Origin: Rachicladosporium sp. CCFEE 5018
Lineage: Eukaryota; Ascomycota; Dothideomycetes; Cladosporiales; Cladosporiaceae
NCBI GenBank assembly: GCA_002077045.2
Contig: KZ111158.1
Location: 133,029 to 197,028 of the forward strand
Length of the DNA: 64,000 bases
Direction of reading: 5' to 3'
In this document: piece by piece, positions 53,925-64,000 of the stretch
How positions within the stretch are numbered: the first letter of the stretch is position 1
Layout: every line of letters begins with the position of its first letter
Position numbers and translations under genes: made by a program
Notes under the pieces: generated by a model
Told to the model about the DNA's origin: nothing
Database searches by the model: none
The model's input: the letters and a program-made list of their open reading frames with translations, nothing else

Positions 53925-54256
53925 TTGGTCGAGGGGATGAGGAGGACGTGAGGAGAGCTAGTGGTGATGTTACCGCTGTAGCGGAGTTGTCGGGACTGAT
54001 GTGTGGAAGCGAAAGCATGCTGGTGTACAGCACTGCATCGCGAAATGGGATGGGACGAATTACTACTGCTTTTAGCGTTGGCGCTGGCGGTCTTTCGGGT
54101 CGATTGCATTTGGGTTATCGGAATCACTAGAAAAGTCACATCGTGCAGTACGAATAGCACGCCGATGTGCAGGACCATGAGAATAGACTGCGTATGAACA
54201 GTAATACGTAATACAATGTCTCCGCCACATCATCCAATGCTTCCCTTCCCTGTCCC
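53925..54256. terminator. Shared 3' region of SIW14 and YVH1
   Basis: About 330 bases between convergent stops; both transcripts must end here or overlap. No specific polyadenylation signal can be singled out. Confidence 0.35.
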
Positions 54257-55670
54257 TTACAAGTTCTCCTTCGCCTGACCACCGCGCGCATTTACAGCAC
54301 CAGGGGGCCGTCTGATACCCATGCCCTCACCTCTCGAGCCACCAGTCAGCTTCATCTCATCTACCCTCCCCTTCGCCAGACTGATGCCTGGCACTACCCA
54401 AGCTCGGCAACTACATCGCATGCCTTGCCACGCGTACTTGCCGACGTTCGCTTTACACTTGGGACACTCCAGCCGGCCTTCGAGTTTGCCTTGCTCGAGT
54501 TCAGCTCGCATCCAGGAGAGCGGGTCGAGGAAGTAGTGAGTACATGCTGCAGTTGGGGCAGGTGAAAGTGAGGATATGGGCGTGTTAGCGATGGAGGGAG
54601 CATTCGGATTCGTGGGTGGCGTATGAGGGAGAAGGTAGAGCGAGGTTGCTAGTTGGCGTCTGAGAGTGCGATCAGTACGAGTCTTGTGGCCGAGGAACAA
54701 GTTGAGGGATGAGGTACCGGCACTTCTTGCACTTCAGCTCAAACTCCGCTGGACTTTCTTTCGAGACTCTGCCAGCGTGCTCATCTTCGAAGCGGATCTT
54801 GTCTGCGTCTGGTGCTTGGCCACACGCTCCACTGAATTCCACTTCTCGCTTGTAGAGCCAGCGCTGGTAGATCGGGTGGTCCTCGACCGTGTCGGGTGCT
54901 CCCATCTGATGGTACAGCTCGAGCTGCTCCATGAAGCCATCATTGGGCTCGCAGAAAGGGCGAGTTTGTCTAAGATTGGCAAGAGCTTGGCTGGCGCTGA
55001 TGTGGTGGGTGTGCATCAGGTAGGCACATATCGCAGTGGCGGAACGGGACTTGCCCATGGCGCTGTAAGGGCATTGTCAACATCGTGCTAGGTACACTCG
55101 ATGGTGGACACAAGCAGCCTTCAACGAATTGCGAGGACTGCGATACGCTCCACAGCCAAAGTCAATACCGTGACAGTGCAGGTGGCACTGATGCGACTCA
55201 GCCACAACGAATGGTCAAGTCGAGCATCGCATTGTATGGCATGCTTGACTCAACCATGTTGTACAAAGACATGATAAGGAACGTAGAATGTAACATACCA
55301 ATGCACCAGCACCGCTCCTCCAGAGTCCAGACCATTTTGGATGAACGCTACACAACCCGGCAAGTGCTCCAGTAGGTTTTCGTCGTCGACATCGTCAACC
55401 TCGACCACCTTGTGCGTGTAGCCGGCGAACAGGTCTTGGTCCAGAGGCAGTCTCAGCACGCTCAAGACATGCGTCAAACCAATCTCCTGTAGTGCAGGCT
55501 TTCTCCGAAGCGTGAATAGACTGAGACAGGCATTAGAGGCTAGATCGCAGACGGCCCGTGCAGCTTGAGGTCTGGCCAGATGGAGTGCATGAGTCGGGCC
55601 TGGGGATGGGCGGAACGGACCCACCGATGTAAAGCCTGCAGTCGCCGGCGACCTTATCCAAGAGAGCCAT
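54257..55670 (-). CDS. YVH1: Dual-specificity phosphatase Yvh1 (DUSP12) with zinc-binding tail
   Basis: Four exons: 55670-55621, 55520-55299, 55062-54718 and 54659-54257, giving 339 residues. The model restores YIGGLFTLRRKPALQEIG over intron 1, the P-loop HCAMGKSRSATA over intron 2 (catalytic Cys91, Arg97) and KCKKCRRQLATSLYL over intron 3. Intron 1 uses a GTCCGT donor because the nearer GTGGGT would break the frame. Intron 2 is long (236 nt). The C-terminal zinc domain has CKKC, CTHYFLDPLSWM, LECPKCKANVGKYAW and CSCRAW. Yvh1 releases Mrt4 from pre-60S particles during ribosome assembly, through the zinc domain rather than phosphatase activity in yeast. All motifs intact. Confidence 0.95.
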
Positions 55671-57119
55671 ACGCGGTCTCGTCCAAATGTCAGAAGCGAT
55701 ATGACTGTCAAGTCGTTGCTTCGAGATGTCATCGCAACATTTTCCTAGCCGTTGCCCTGTGTGGGGTCATGATTGAGTGGGGGCGGCAGCGGCCAGACCC
55801 CTCCCGCCCCTCCCACGAGACTTCTCCACTTTCATCAAAGCCAAAAGCTGCCGTCTGCACCCGAGATTTCCTGCACGCTCGAACAGGGCTGATCAGCTTT
55901 CTGCGTAGAGATCTCGAAGAAGACGGAGACTCAGTCCGTGTCCCCTCCTTTGCTGTAACACATGAGTGGCGACGGCGCCGCCGAAGCGAATTTTGTCCGT
56001 CAAGCGCGGCGAAACTCGGCCGGTCGCCGCGCTCATGTTTCTACCAGGAGGAACTCCACTGTAATGCTACCGTACGCGCGCAGGCGGTGGTCAAGCTTTA
56101 GAGATTGCCGCTTTACCGTTACGTGGGTTTGCACTTGGGAAGTCACGATCGCCACTCTAGCCGCGGCGGCTACAGCACCCCACCACTTGGGTGAACAGAC
56201 GTCGGTCAGCAGCAGCTACAACGCGAATCCTGCAAGTCGTGGGAGCTGTGGATAGGGCTGGCGTAACATGTACCTAGATGCCGGCAAGCTCTGCTAAAGC
56301 TCTCGGCGGAGGTCAACGCCGTTCAATAGCGCAATATCTGATGTGTGCGACATGGGATCGACAGGACCTGCGCATATTCTTCTCAACGTAGTGTGACCCT
56401 ACGCGCTCATGCAAAACCCCAGCAAATCGTCGCAGGCATGCTTGTCACTACCGCCCCGGGGGTCAATGCAATGAAGTGGGTCTTTCCAGACTTTGGACAC
56501 ATGCTTCAGGTGCCATACTGCAGCTCAAAGAGTGCAAATTGAGCTGCCAGAATGGGCGAGCGACTCGCAGCTTGCAGCTTCACGATAGCTCAAACGCTGC
56601 AACGACGGCTGGGGGTAAGCATTTCGGTTATTACCACCGCGCGAGTATGCAGACTCATGCACGTTGCACAGGCCATCATGGTCGTAGCACGCACAGGGCT
56701 GCTGTAGTCGGGCCTTGGCACTTTCAAAACGCTTTCCACCCGCAACCTCATGCATGCTCCTGTGGGCTAGCTAGTAAACCCTTCTGCATTTGTAGCGAGA
56801 AATTGCGGGTCCTGTATACACTCTCGACCATGTCCTCCCTATTTTTGCCCAGTCTCCCACCTTGATGGCCCTCTTACTCTCAGAAGTTTAACGCCGTCTA
56901 ACGCCCGCCAACGCGCATGACCTCTATTTCTTGCCTCATCAGCTTACCCATCCACCACTGCTGTTGATCAGCTGCACGAGACAGGGCTGGCGCGCGCTTC
57001 CAGAGGCGCCACAGGTTGCTCCGTCTCCGACAAGCTTCAGCGTGCACAGTCGCTACCGCATATCGCATTTGTAGCAAGTGTCTCAGTTTGGCGACTCGAA
57101 CTGCGGCCCGCACTCTGCT
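55671..57119. other. Intergenic 1.4 kb, divergent promoters of YVH1 and C2H2 gene
   Basis: Divergent starts flank it, so it holds both promoters. Open frames here lack motifs. No RNA gene or repeat recognised. Confidence 0.4.
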
Positions 57120-59662
57120 ATGTCGACCACACCCTCAATTCGCATCTCACAACACCATCGCTATCCTTCGCCGTACGCATCTTATAGTGCCTCTCCGATT
57201 CCTGTGCCTATGGCGCAAGAGCCTATACCGCCTCCCCTACCACCTCCCTCCAACATCGCTGGTCTCACGAGTGGACGAGATCCTGGCTGGCAATGGGGAA
57301 ACGATCCAGACTCTCTGGACTTTGGCCGTGCGGCTCTTGTGCAGCCAGGCTCGAGTTTGCTTGGGAGTGGAAGTAGTAAGAGCAAGCATCTGGGGAGTAT
57401 GCGACTCGAACGTGGAGATGATAATCGGCGAGGCAGCTCAATCTCTACTGTGACGGGCGCAGGGCAGGATTGCGAGATGGCGGACGATCACAACAGTGAC
57501 GAGGATGGTTCAAAGCGGCATTCGAACTATAGGTATGTCTGCCCTCGCGCTTGAAGTCTCACTGCATGGGTTTGGAACTGCAAAGATCGATCACGTTTGG
57601 CCCGGCGCCTGTACTTCCAAGTCGCATGCGACTTCTACGCTGCCGAGACTGGTCTGGCATTTGCAACAGGCTTCTCCTCAGCTTTCCGACCGGGCGCTCA
57701 AGCAACGTTATGTCTATTCTCCGCGAAAGTGGCCTGAACGGCGATCGCTAGTTCGGAAGGCCCTAAGATGGAGCGTCGCTCTCGATGGCGACCTAGCGTC
57801 GAAACGGTGCACGGCAGCGGAGATGACCATACCACAGGGATGCTCTGACACATCGCCGAGAGCCAACGATAGTTTTTGCCTGATCGATATCTTAGACCAC
57901 CTCTCTGCCTTAGGCATAGGTCGGCCTACCAGGCAGCGTCTCAGCACTGCGGAAGCTGGCTGAGTGCATAGTTTGATCACTGCTAACACCCCATACAGAT
58001 TACAAAGCGAGCGGAGACTCGAACAGACGACGCTTGAAGGCTCCTCCCAAGCATACGACAAGCAACTACTGAGTCGAATCGGTGGACCTAGCACGCCAAA
58101 TTCGAGACGGCAGTCTTCAGTATCCTTCCCAGCGAACATGCAAGACCCAGCACAGATGAGCCTGGCGGAAAGCGAGCGACGCAACAGTCAACTCCGGCCA
58201 CTGGCAATGCCATCGCACGAGCGACGACACAGCTCTATCACATCTATTGATTCTCCGGGTAATGGCAGATGGGCTGTGAGTGTACCAGCATCCGGTGCGA
58301 TTTCCCCAGGATTCAGCGGTTTCTGGGATCACGGTGTGAGCGGTGGGTCGAGCCGCGCACAGACACGGAATGGAAGCTTGGTATTTGAGGATTCAGCCTC
58401 GCACCGAGGCAGCTACGATCACTCAATGTTTGTTAACGAAGCATCTCCGATGGACGACGACCACATGAGTGGACTGGTGCTGCATGATCGCAGCCCCTCG
58501 GGCAGCGACGATTACGCGAATGGAAAAGCTGGTGTCAAGCGGCGAGCTTCCTCACCACCGCGAGACTTACAATACATCGAGCGCACTTCCGTGAGCAGCG
58601 CATCTGGCGTCCCTCACAATGATCTATACCATCGACGTTCGGTGCAGTCAATGCAACAACTACCTAACCGCGGTTCTCCTGTCTCTCGGTACCATCCTAA
58701 TCACGGCTCGCTATCTTCAGCCTCATCTTGGGGTCCTCGTCACGGCTCTCTTGGATCTTCACTAAGCATACCGAGTATTCCGAGCAGTGCTACTAGCTAT
58801 GCCTCTGGTCGTCTATCGCCTGGCGGGCTATCTCCGGCCATTGATCCTGAGCTCCGAAGTCTGACTCCGATCAGCGCAACGAGAGACATGAACATCAGTC
58901 CTGGTACTGCTGCAGCGTATCATCAACGTCACGTCTCCGCAGAGAATGGGCACGCAAAATTGCAACGTGCTGTAGCAGACACTGAGCAGTCACCTCGCCA
59001 ACCTCTTTCGCCACAGTCTCAGGGTGCCTTCATGTGCGAGTGCTGTCCCAAGAAGCCGAAGAAATTCGACAGCGAGGATGAGCTTCGGTATGTCACCCTC
59101 CCTGTGTATGCTCCTACAGGAGCACATGTACTAATGATAATACAGCACCCACGAAGCTGAGAAGCAATACACATGCGCCTACTGCCCGAACCGCTTCAAG
59201 AACAAGAACGAAGCCGAACGCCACCAGAACTCCCTCCATCTACGCCATCACTCTTGGTCCTGCGCGACTCTTTCCGGCCCCGAAGCAGCCTACCACGCGT
59301 CGTTCACAGGCCGGTATTCAGATATATGCGGCTATTGCGGCGAAGACTTCCCGAACCCACCGGATCTCGCAGCTCGATCAGAGCATCTCAACACAGTGCA
59401 CAAGTTCGGTGAGTGTAACAAGACGAAGAAGTTCTTCCGAGCGGATCATTTCAGGCAGCACTTGAAGCATAGCCATGCGGGTACTAGTGGGAAGTGGACT
59501 AATATGTTGGAGAATGCCTGCATGAAGGATGAGCCGCTGCCTGAAAAGAGGTCGGTGGCGGCAGGGCAGCTAGGGCCGCCTGCGCTGGTAGTCACGACCA
59601 GTGGGTTGGCAGGGCAGGTCTCGAGAAGTCCGAGTGTGGGCGTGGAGGAGACGAGGAGCTAA
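57120..59662 (+). CDS. C2H2 zinc-finger transcription factor
   Basis: Three exons, 57120-57532, 57999-59087 and 59146-59662, give 672 residues. The start is ATG 57120 (MSTTPSIRIS); the frame further upstream lacks an ATG. The first ~530 residues are Ser/Pro-rich and disordered, as in many fungal regulators. Zinc-binding elements are clustered at the C-terminus: FMCECCPKKPKKFDSEDEL, then across intron 2 THEAEKQYTCAYCPNRFKN and AERHQNSLH. Further ones are CGYCGEDFPNPPDL with HLNTVH, and FFRADHFRQHLKHSH. A nuclear DNA-binding regulator is expected; target genes unknown. The 466-nt first intron is unusually long and contains an in-phase open stretch (57591-57751) that could be an alternative exon. 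Confidence 0.85.
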
Positions 59663-61125
59663 CGAGGGGGGTGAACAGCCTTTCGGTGCTGGAGTGAGCG
59701 CAGTGGCGCTGCCTTCTTCTCGATGATGAGTGAGGAGGTCGAGGCTGCAGCGAACAGAGCTGTGCGCCTTATGGACGCGTGATTTGGGGAGGACCATCAT
59801 GACTGTAATGAAACGATATGCATTTGGTGCATCGGCCTGTGGCGTCACGCTTTCGTAAAAGTACGCAGAATCGATTCCTTGTGTCCTGCTGCATCCGCTT
59901 GCAATACCATCCGTGATACTGTACGCGAGATCTTCCACCTCTCTCGACCATCTCCCAAGTAACGCTGGACGCCTGTGACTTGTTCATGCACGTGACGTCG
60001 AATCGTCCTCCGTGGGCCTAGACATTACAGAGACGCGGGAATATGTGCCGTTGCCTCGAGGACTGTACTATCCCAGCTCGCGTTCATGCTAGACAGAATC
60101 CAAGGTCCCGGTGACGACAACGATTAAGCATTGTCGACCTGTAAATAGTCGCATACGTTGGTGCTGCCAACGGCAGAGCTTCTACGTGGTCACGGAGTCT
60201 CTCCCGTATTGAGAATGCAATGCTGGCCGCTATGGATTGACAAAGATGTAGTCCGGTCCTAGCCAAGCGCCTAAGCTCCGCCAAGCGAAAGCGAAGATCA
60301 GCACTTGCGCTGCGATGCAAGCCAGCGTCACTGGCGCGACATCATTCGAGCTCGCTAGCGGTTTGCGACTAGCACGCCATTGATCAGACATGATCAGTGA
60401 ACGGCGCTACGCCCTACTAGCCTTCCCAGGAAGGTCTTTGCTGTCAGATCTAGTGCTCCGTGCACGCCTTGCCTTAGTGCTGAGATAGGCGAGGCGGGTG
60501 ATGAGCCGGGTAGGGGAGCACTAATGAGGCGTTAGTGCTGACACCGGGCGGGGCAGGGCGATAGTAGGCGTGGATGGGCGAGCGTCAGTGGGAACTTCCA
60601 GGTGGGCGTGTCGTTCCTGCGCTTTGCATAGCGAGTGGGTGAAAGACGTATTCTTCTTTTTACTCGCAAGCTGTCCTCCGTCACGTTCATAGCAAGGACC
60701 CTAGATGGTCGTCGGATCCGGTGATAGCCCCTCGTCGTTCGATGGTGACTCAGAGCGGGTTCTTCGACAAGGTAGTTCGACCAGTCCGCAAAGATCTCTA
60801 GCACCGCAATCTCGATCATGGAACAATAGATAATCTTGAATGCTTCAAGGTCTCGCAGGCGTATGCACGCTGACTTCGGAGAGAACTCCATGGCCCGGAG
60901 TTTTGGCATTGGTTCATGGCCGCGGATGAGTGTCCACACGAGATCAACTTCCTCAGCACTCAGGTAGCTGTAACGCTAAGCGATTTCTCGGAGGACACTG
61001 CTTCCGCAGTAGCTTCGACACATACAGAGCAATACATCCGAAGCTACGAACAGGTATTCTGCAGGCAAGATACCTGCTCAGAGTCTGCGGGTCTGTGAGA
61101 CTACTTCGATGGTAAAATGCCAGTC
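59663..61125. other. Intergenic 1.5 kb, no supported gene
   Basis: Frames on both strands (for example minus 60532-60939) have no family resemblance, and a plus-strand frame near 60916-61098 is short. Nothing convincing. No tRNA or transposon seen. Confidence 0.4.
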
Positions 61126-61578
61126 TCATGAACCGTTGCAGGTACAAGCTTCATCGGCAATGTAATGTAACGTCGCGTGCAGTAACACCGTCTCTTGCTT
61201 CTTCTCCAACGCCTTCACCTTCTCCTCCTTCGCCTTCTCATCTGCCTCATCCTCCTTCTTCTCTTCCTTCCTCTCCGCCTTAGCCTTGTCCTTGTCCTTC
61301 CCCTTCCGCTTTTCCGCTTTCTTGGCAATCTTCTCGAGGTACTCTTTCTTCACTTCCTCGATCTCGCGCTCAATAGCTTCCTCCCGCTTCTTCTTCTCCA
61401 GATCCTCGGCATCTTGTGGGATGGCGAATTTGCGATCAGTCAGATGTCCAGCGCAGATGTGAAACCAATCGTGGTTGTCTGGGGTTATGAGGACTGTAGA
61501 AGATGGCTTGTAGCAGATCCAGCAGGCCTTTGCGCTGGAGTCGGCGACGAGGCGGCGGTGATAGATATTCTTGGCCAT
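61126..61578 (-). CDS. VFA1: Vps4-associated protein Vfa1-like
   Basis: Intact 150-residue frame from MAKNIYHRRLVADSSAK. The N-terminal zinc-ribbon-like signature ACWICYKPSSTVLITPDN then WFHICAGHLTDRKFA is the hallmark of Vfa1, which binds the AAA-ATPase Vps4 and stimulates its ESCRT-III disassembly at endosomes. A Lys/Glu coiled stretch (about 65-125) follows, as in homologs. Usual fungal Vfa1 is about 190-200 residues with a conserved C-terminal helix that contacts Vps4. Here the last 25 residues (LHATLHYIADEACTCNGS) do not look like it. Either an intron after the Lys/Glu stretch was missed or the end is truncated. Confidence 0.8.
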   Translation of the reverse strand: MAKNIYHRRLVADSSAKACWICYKPSSTVLITPDNHDWFHICAGHLTDRKFAIPQDAEDLEKKKREEAIEREIEEVKKEYLEKIAKKAEKRKGKDKDKAKAERKEEKKEDEADEKAKEEKVKALEKKQETVLLHATLHYIADEACTCNGS

Positions 61579-62008
61579 GGCGGAGTGCCGCGATGGGCCA
61601 GAAGGTGGGTGCAGTGGCCGTAGTATGTCCAGACGAGAAGCTCTACAGTCGCGTCAACGTGGTGTACCGATCGGCATGCCGAAGTCGGGCCGCGGGTCGT
61701 CGAAAGCATCCGAGCATTCGACTTCAGACACCACTATCATTGCAATCGAGCATCACTCAGGACCATGAAAGCAGGTATACGGACGAGCACAGAATCATTT
61801 TAGGTATTGACGGGTCCGCTCGACATATAGACAACATGTCTTGCCATCAATATTATCCTTGAGCCGGTCAAACTCGCTCTCGAATTGGCGCCGAAGACTG
61901 CAGTGTTGATCACGAGTACCATGGCATCGATCATTGAGGCGTGTAGTCGATAAGTCTAGTTGCTCGATGATGTTCCATCGCTGTTGACCTTCCACCGCCG
62001 ACTTCCTC
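61579..62008. other. Region after the lone LPxELR gene, possible lost C-terminal part
   Basis: On the minus strand a coherent frame ends at 61795 (RRKSAVEGQQRWNIIEQLDL; QFESEFDRLKDNIDG). It would extend the LPxELR protein at 62009 if one base were corrected near 62020-62035. No intron of normal size can join them. The rest, up to VFA1, is its promoter. Confidence 0.35.
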
Positions 62009-62323
62009 CTAGCAGTCTGCAGCAGAAGCGCTCCCGTACAACTCCTCGCCATCCTGCTTAAGCGCCGGGAGAACTTGCTGCAGCGCCACCCCAACATGTC
62101 CCGCGGCTTCGGTGCGCAGCTGATAACAGGTCCGTAGCAAGGGCATGTCGAGGTAGCGGGAAACGAGCCGGCGAGTCCTCTTGTTGGACCTGTGGAAGAT
62201 TTCGTCGCGGGTTGGGACAAGGTCGCGGACAACCCGAGTGAGGATCTCGAGGCGTAGTCCCGTTGACAGGTCCATCAGATGGGATGTGGGAGCTTCAGGG
62301 CCCGGGACGGCTGAGGACGACAT
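62009..62323 (-). CDS. Lone LPxELR-type (F-box-like/2EXR-like) protein
   Basis: 104-residue frame from MSSSAVPGPEAPTSHLMDL. The first motif is altered to LMDLSTGLRLEILTRVV (Pro and Glu lost); the second is well kept as MPLLRTCYQLRTEAAGH. It therefore belongs to the same family as arrays A and B but is diverged and sits 13 kb from array B. It may be truncated: a continuing protein-like segment lies in another frame just downstream (to 61795). Function unknown. Confidence 0.5.
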   Translation of the reverse strand: MSSSAVPGPEAPTSHLMDLSTGLRLEILTRVVRDLVPTRDEIFHRSNKRTRRLVSRYLDMPLLRTCYQLRTEAAGHVGVALQQVLPALKQDGEELYGSASAADC

Positions 62324-62741
62324 CGTGAATGCTAGACGGATGTCAGCGATCCGCGATCCAGGTCAGGCTAGCGATAGTGGATGTACCGTGATTGACCATA
62401 GCAGCGCCTCTGTACTCGGAGCCAACGGTGTCTGGACTCGCCTCAGATGTGTTGTCGAAGTTGGCAGAAAGTGGGAGCCGACAGGAGCCAAAACCAAGCA
62501 TGGAGGAGTCGTCGCAGCGACGCAGAGAGAAGGCGCGACCAAGAGCGGCCCTTAGGATAAGATGCTTGCTACTATGATACACTACGATTATCCTACAGTC
62601 CCCGATCTTTGCTCTCAATGCATGTCCATCTCCGTATCCAATCGTCAGCCTGAAAGCGCCGATGCAAGTCCCTACCCAGAACACCAAACACCATCGCTCA
62701 AAACCCACGAAACCCCTCACTCCCTTGCCCTGCCGTCCCCT

Positions 62742-64000
62742 TCACCCCTCCCCAGCGCTCCTCACAGATACAAGCATACTCCCCACCGGCTTCCTTCTCG
62801 TCCAGCCCCCCGTCCCCGGCGCAACCCTCGGCGGCGCCCCCTGAATACTCCTAGGAGCCTTCATATACCCCTCCTCTAGCTTCACCGGACACCTCCCTGT
62901 GCCCCCACCCACATTGCCATCGCTCCTCCCGCCACTAGGAGGCGTCGCTGCCGCAGAACGCCAGAGGTGGTCGGACGTGTCGGATAGGAAGGAGGTTGAA
63001 GACTTCGAGAACAGGCTCGTACGGCCTCTGTTGCGTTTGGAAAGGATAATCTCATCGAATAACTTTATCTCCGACGACGTAGCCGGCAAGGCTTCGCGCT
63101 CAGCGATGAATTCATTGAACATCTGCGTCTGCCGCAGCGCAGCCATGTACTCGCCATCGCCGTGGGGCACACTCCGCAGGAAACCATCCATGTCGAAGTG
63201 GTACAACAAGCCGGATTTCTTTCGATCGCCGGAAGCGGGTGCCAAGTGGCGACGATAGGTGTAGAACAGTGAGGCGAAGCAGCGGACGAAAGCGGCGCGG
63301 AGTTGGTCGGCGTGGAAGGCGCGGGGGCAGGGGAGGGAAAGGGATTGCAGGCAACGGGGGTGTAGTGTCGTGGTGCAGCCTGCGAGATCTGATGTCAGTA
63401 CAAGGTTTTCCTCGCTGGGTTCAAGGGGGCCATACCATTGCAGCGGAAGGACTCGTCGTCGCATCGCTCGTCGCAGACCGCGCAGGTGGATTTCCCGTCT
63501 TTGGACCGGCGAACCATGCAATGCCCTTCTACCCACTTCATGCTCTCGTTCTCTCGCACTGGCTGAATCAGCTGCTGCGGCATGATAGTGCTGGCCGCCA
63601 GCGTGCTAGTAGCATAGACACTCGGCGCATAATTGCTAGGTGTCGCCATCATTGCGCCTCCTAAAGTGGAAGTGGAGTGGCTTGGGTGGTGGCCCACGAC
63701 TGCGGGTTGTGAGGGGCGGCGCATGGTGTTGATGCGATCGAGGCCGAACTGCGAAATTGTCAGTATTGTCTTGCAGCAGTGCGAAGACACATTTCGAATA
63801 ACTTACAGATGAGTTTCGCCTCGTCAACCCGTCCCCAAAGTGCCCACTCCGCTTCTCCCTCAACGTAGCCTGCAGCGAGAACCCCGACTCATTCCGACTC
63901 GTCCCATTCGAGAAAGTCGACGACAGCGGTGAAGGCGCCAGCGGTGAAGGCGCCACAGGTGAAGGCGGCGAGTTACTCGAAGACTTGCTGTTCGTCGAAC
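62742..64000 (-). CDS. DENN-domain protein C-terminal part with C1-type zinc finger, cut by window
   Basis: Three exons visible: 64000-63807 (start outside the window), 63748-63436 and 63379-62742; introns are 58 and 56 nt. The Ser/Pro-rich first exon leads to MKWVEGHCMVRRSKDGKS and then CAVCDERCDDESFRCNGCTT, with HPRCLQSLSLPC, a C1-like Cys/His zinc finger spanning intron 2. It continues directly into AFVRCFASLFYTYRRHL and MFNEFIAERE, which match the dDENN end of fungal DENN proteins. DENN proteins are exchange factors for Rab GTPases in membrane traffic; C1 domains can bind lipids. A disordered tail of ~110 residues ends at 62742. The central DENN core is not in the window, so the assignment rests on the dDENN-like part. 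Confidence 0.7.

Noticed and set aside
1..64000. Search for transposons, CRISPR arrays, telomere repeats and a biosynthetic cluster
   Set aside because: No transposase, reverse transcriptase, long terminal or inverted repeats, telomeric hexamers, or PKS/NRPS/terpene core genes were seen; CRISPR is not expected in a fungus.

Overview
This window is from the nuclear genome of a filamentous ascomycete, most likely a Dothideomycete. That placement is inferred from protein resemblance and gene style: short GT-AG introns of about 48-100 nt with CTRAY-like branch sites, a HET-domain gene, a fungal-type NADP glutamate dehydrogenase and Rho1. The window is one assembled piece with a single 100-N gap at 41470-41569. 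Both ends cut genes: RAD52 on the left and a DENN-domain protein on the right.

Layout. 1-4.8 kb holds core genes: RAD52 (partial), LTO1 and mitochondrial glycerol-3-phosphate dehydrogenase GUT2. 5.2-7.8 kb is a minus-strand array of three small LPxELR-type (F-box-like/2EXR-like) genes, the third interrupted by a stop. RAE1 follows at 9.4-10.5 kb. 10.8-14.0 kb is a decayed patch with an F-box/LRR relic and an SMP-30-type lactonase relic. 14.1-21.3 kb has a flavin oxidoreductase, a DUF3237 protein and a large kelch membrane protein. 21.5-23.0 kb is a broken HET gene. 23.6-28.5 kb has an MFS transporter, BMT5 and a two-hotdog acyl-CoA thioesterase. 28.6-30.1 kb is an unrecognised, frame-broken gene, followed by about 1.8 kb without genes. 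31.9-45.2 kb has an MHYT-domain membrane protein, a frameshifted carboxylesterase, NADP-GDH, mitochondrial malonyl-CoA:ACP transferase (5' end lost in the gap), an RGS protein, a small two-exon candidate and a disordered conserved protein. 45.5-49.3 kb is a second, plus-strand array of five LPxELR-type genes in graded states of decay. 50.2-64 kb has RHO1, SIW14-like and YVH1 phosphatases, a C2H2 factor, VFA1, a lone LPxELR gene and the DENN-domain protein.

Housekeeping and accessory genes behave differently. Genes with recognised core roles have reading frames that run cleanly through spliced models. In-frame stops and one-base shifts are concentrated in the accessory genes (F-box, SMP-30, HET, esterase, LPxELR arrays). 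This argues for real gene decay and turnover in accessory segments between conserved genes, rather than random sequencing error. Ten F-box or F-box-like loci in 64 kb is the most distinctive feature.

Functional links that can be named: GUT2 and GDH1 serve carbon and nitrogen metabolism; MCT1 and the thioesterase act on mitochondrial acyl chains; RAE1, BMT5 and YVH1 serve mRNA export and ribosome production; RHO1, the RGS protein and SIW14 belong to signalling and cell-wall stress. There is no sign of a co-regulated cluster: strands and functions are mixed, as is usual in fungal genomes.
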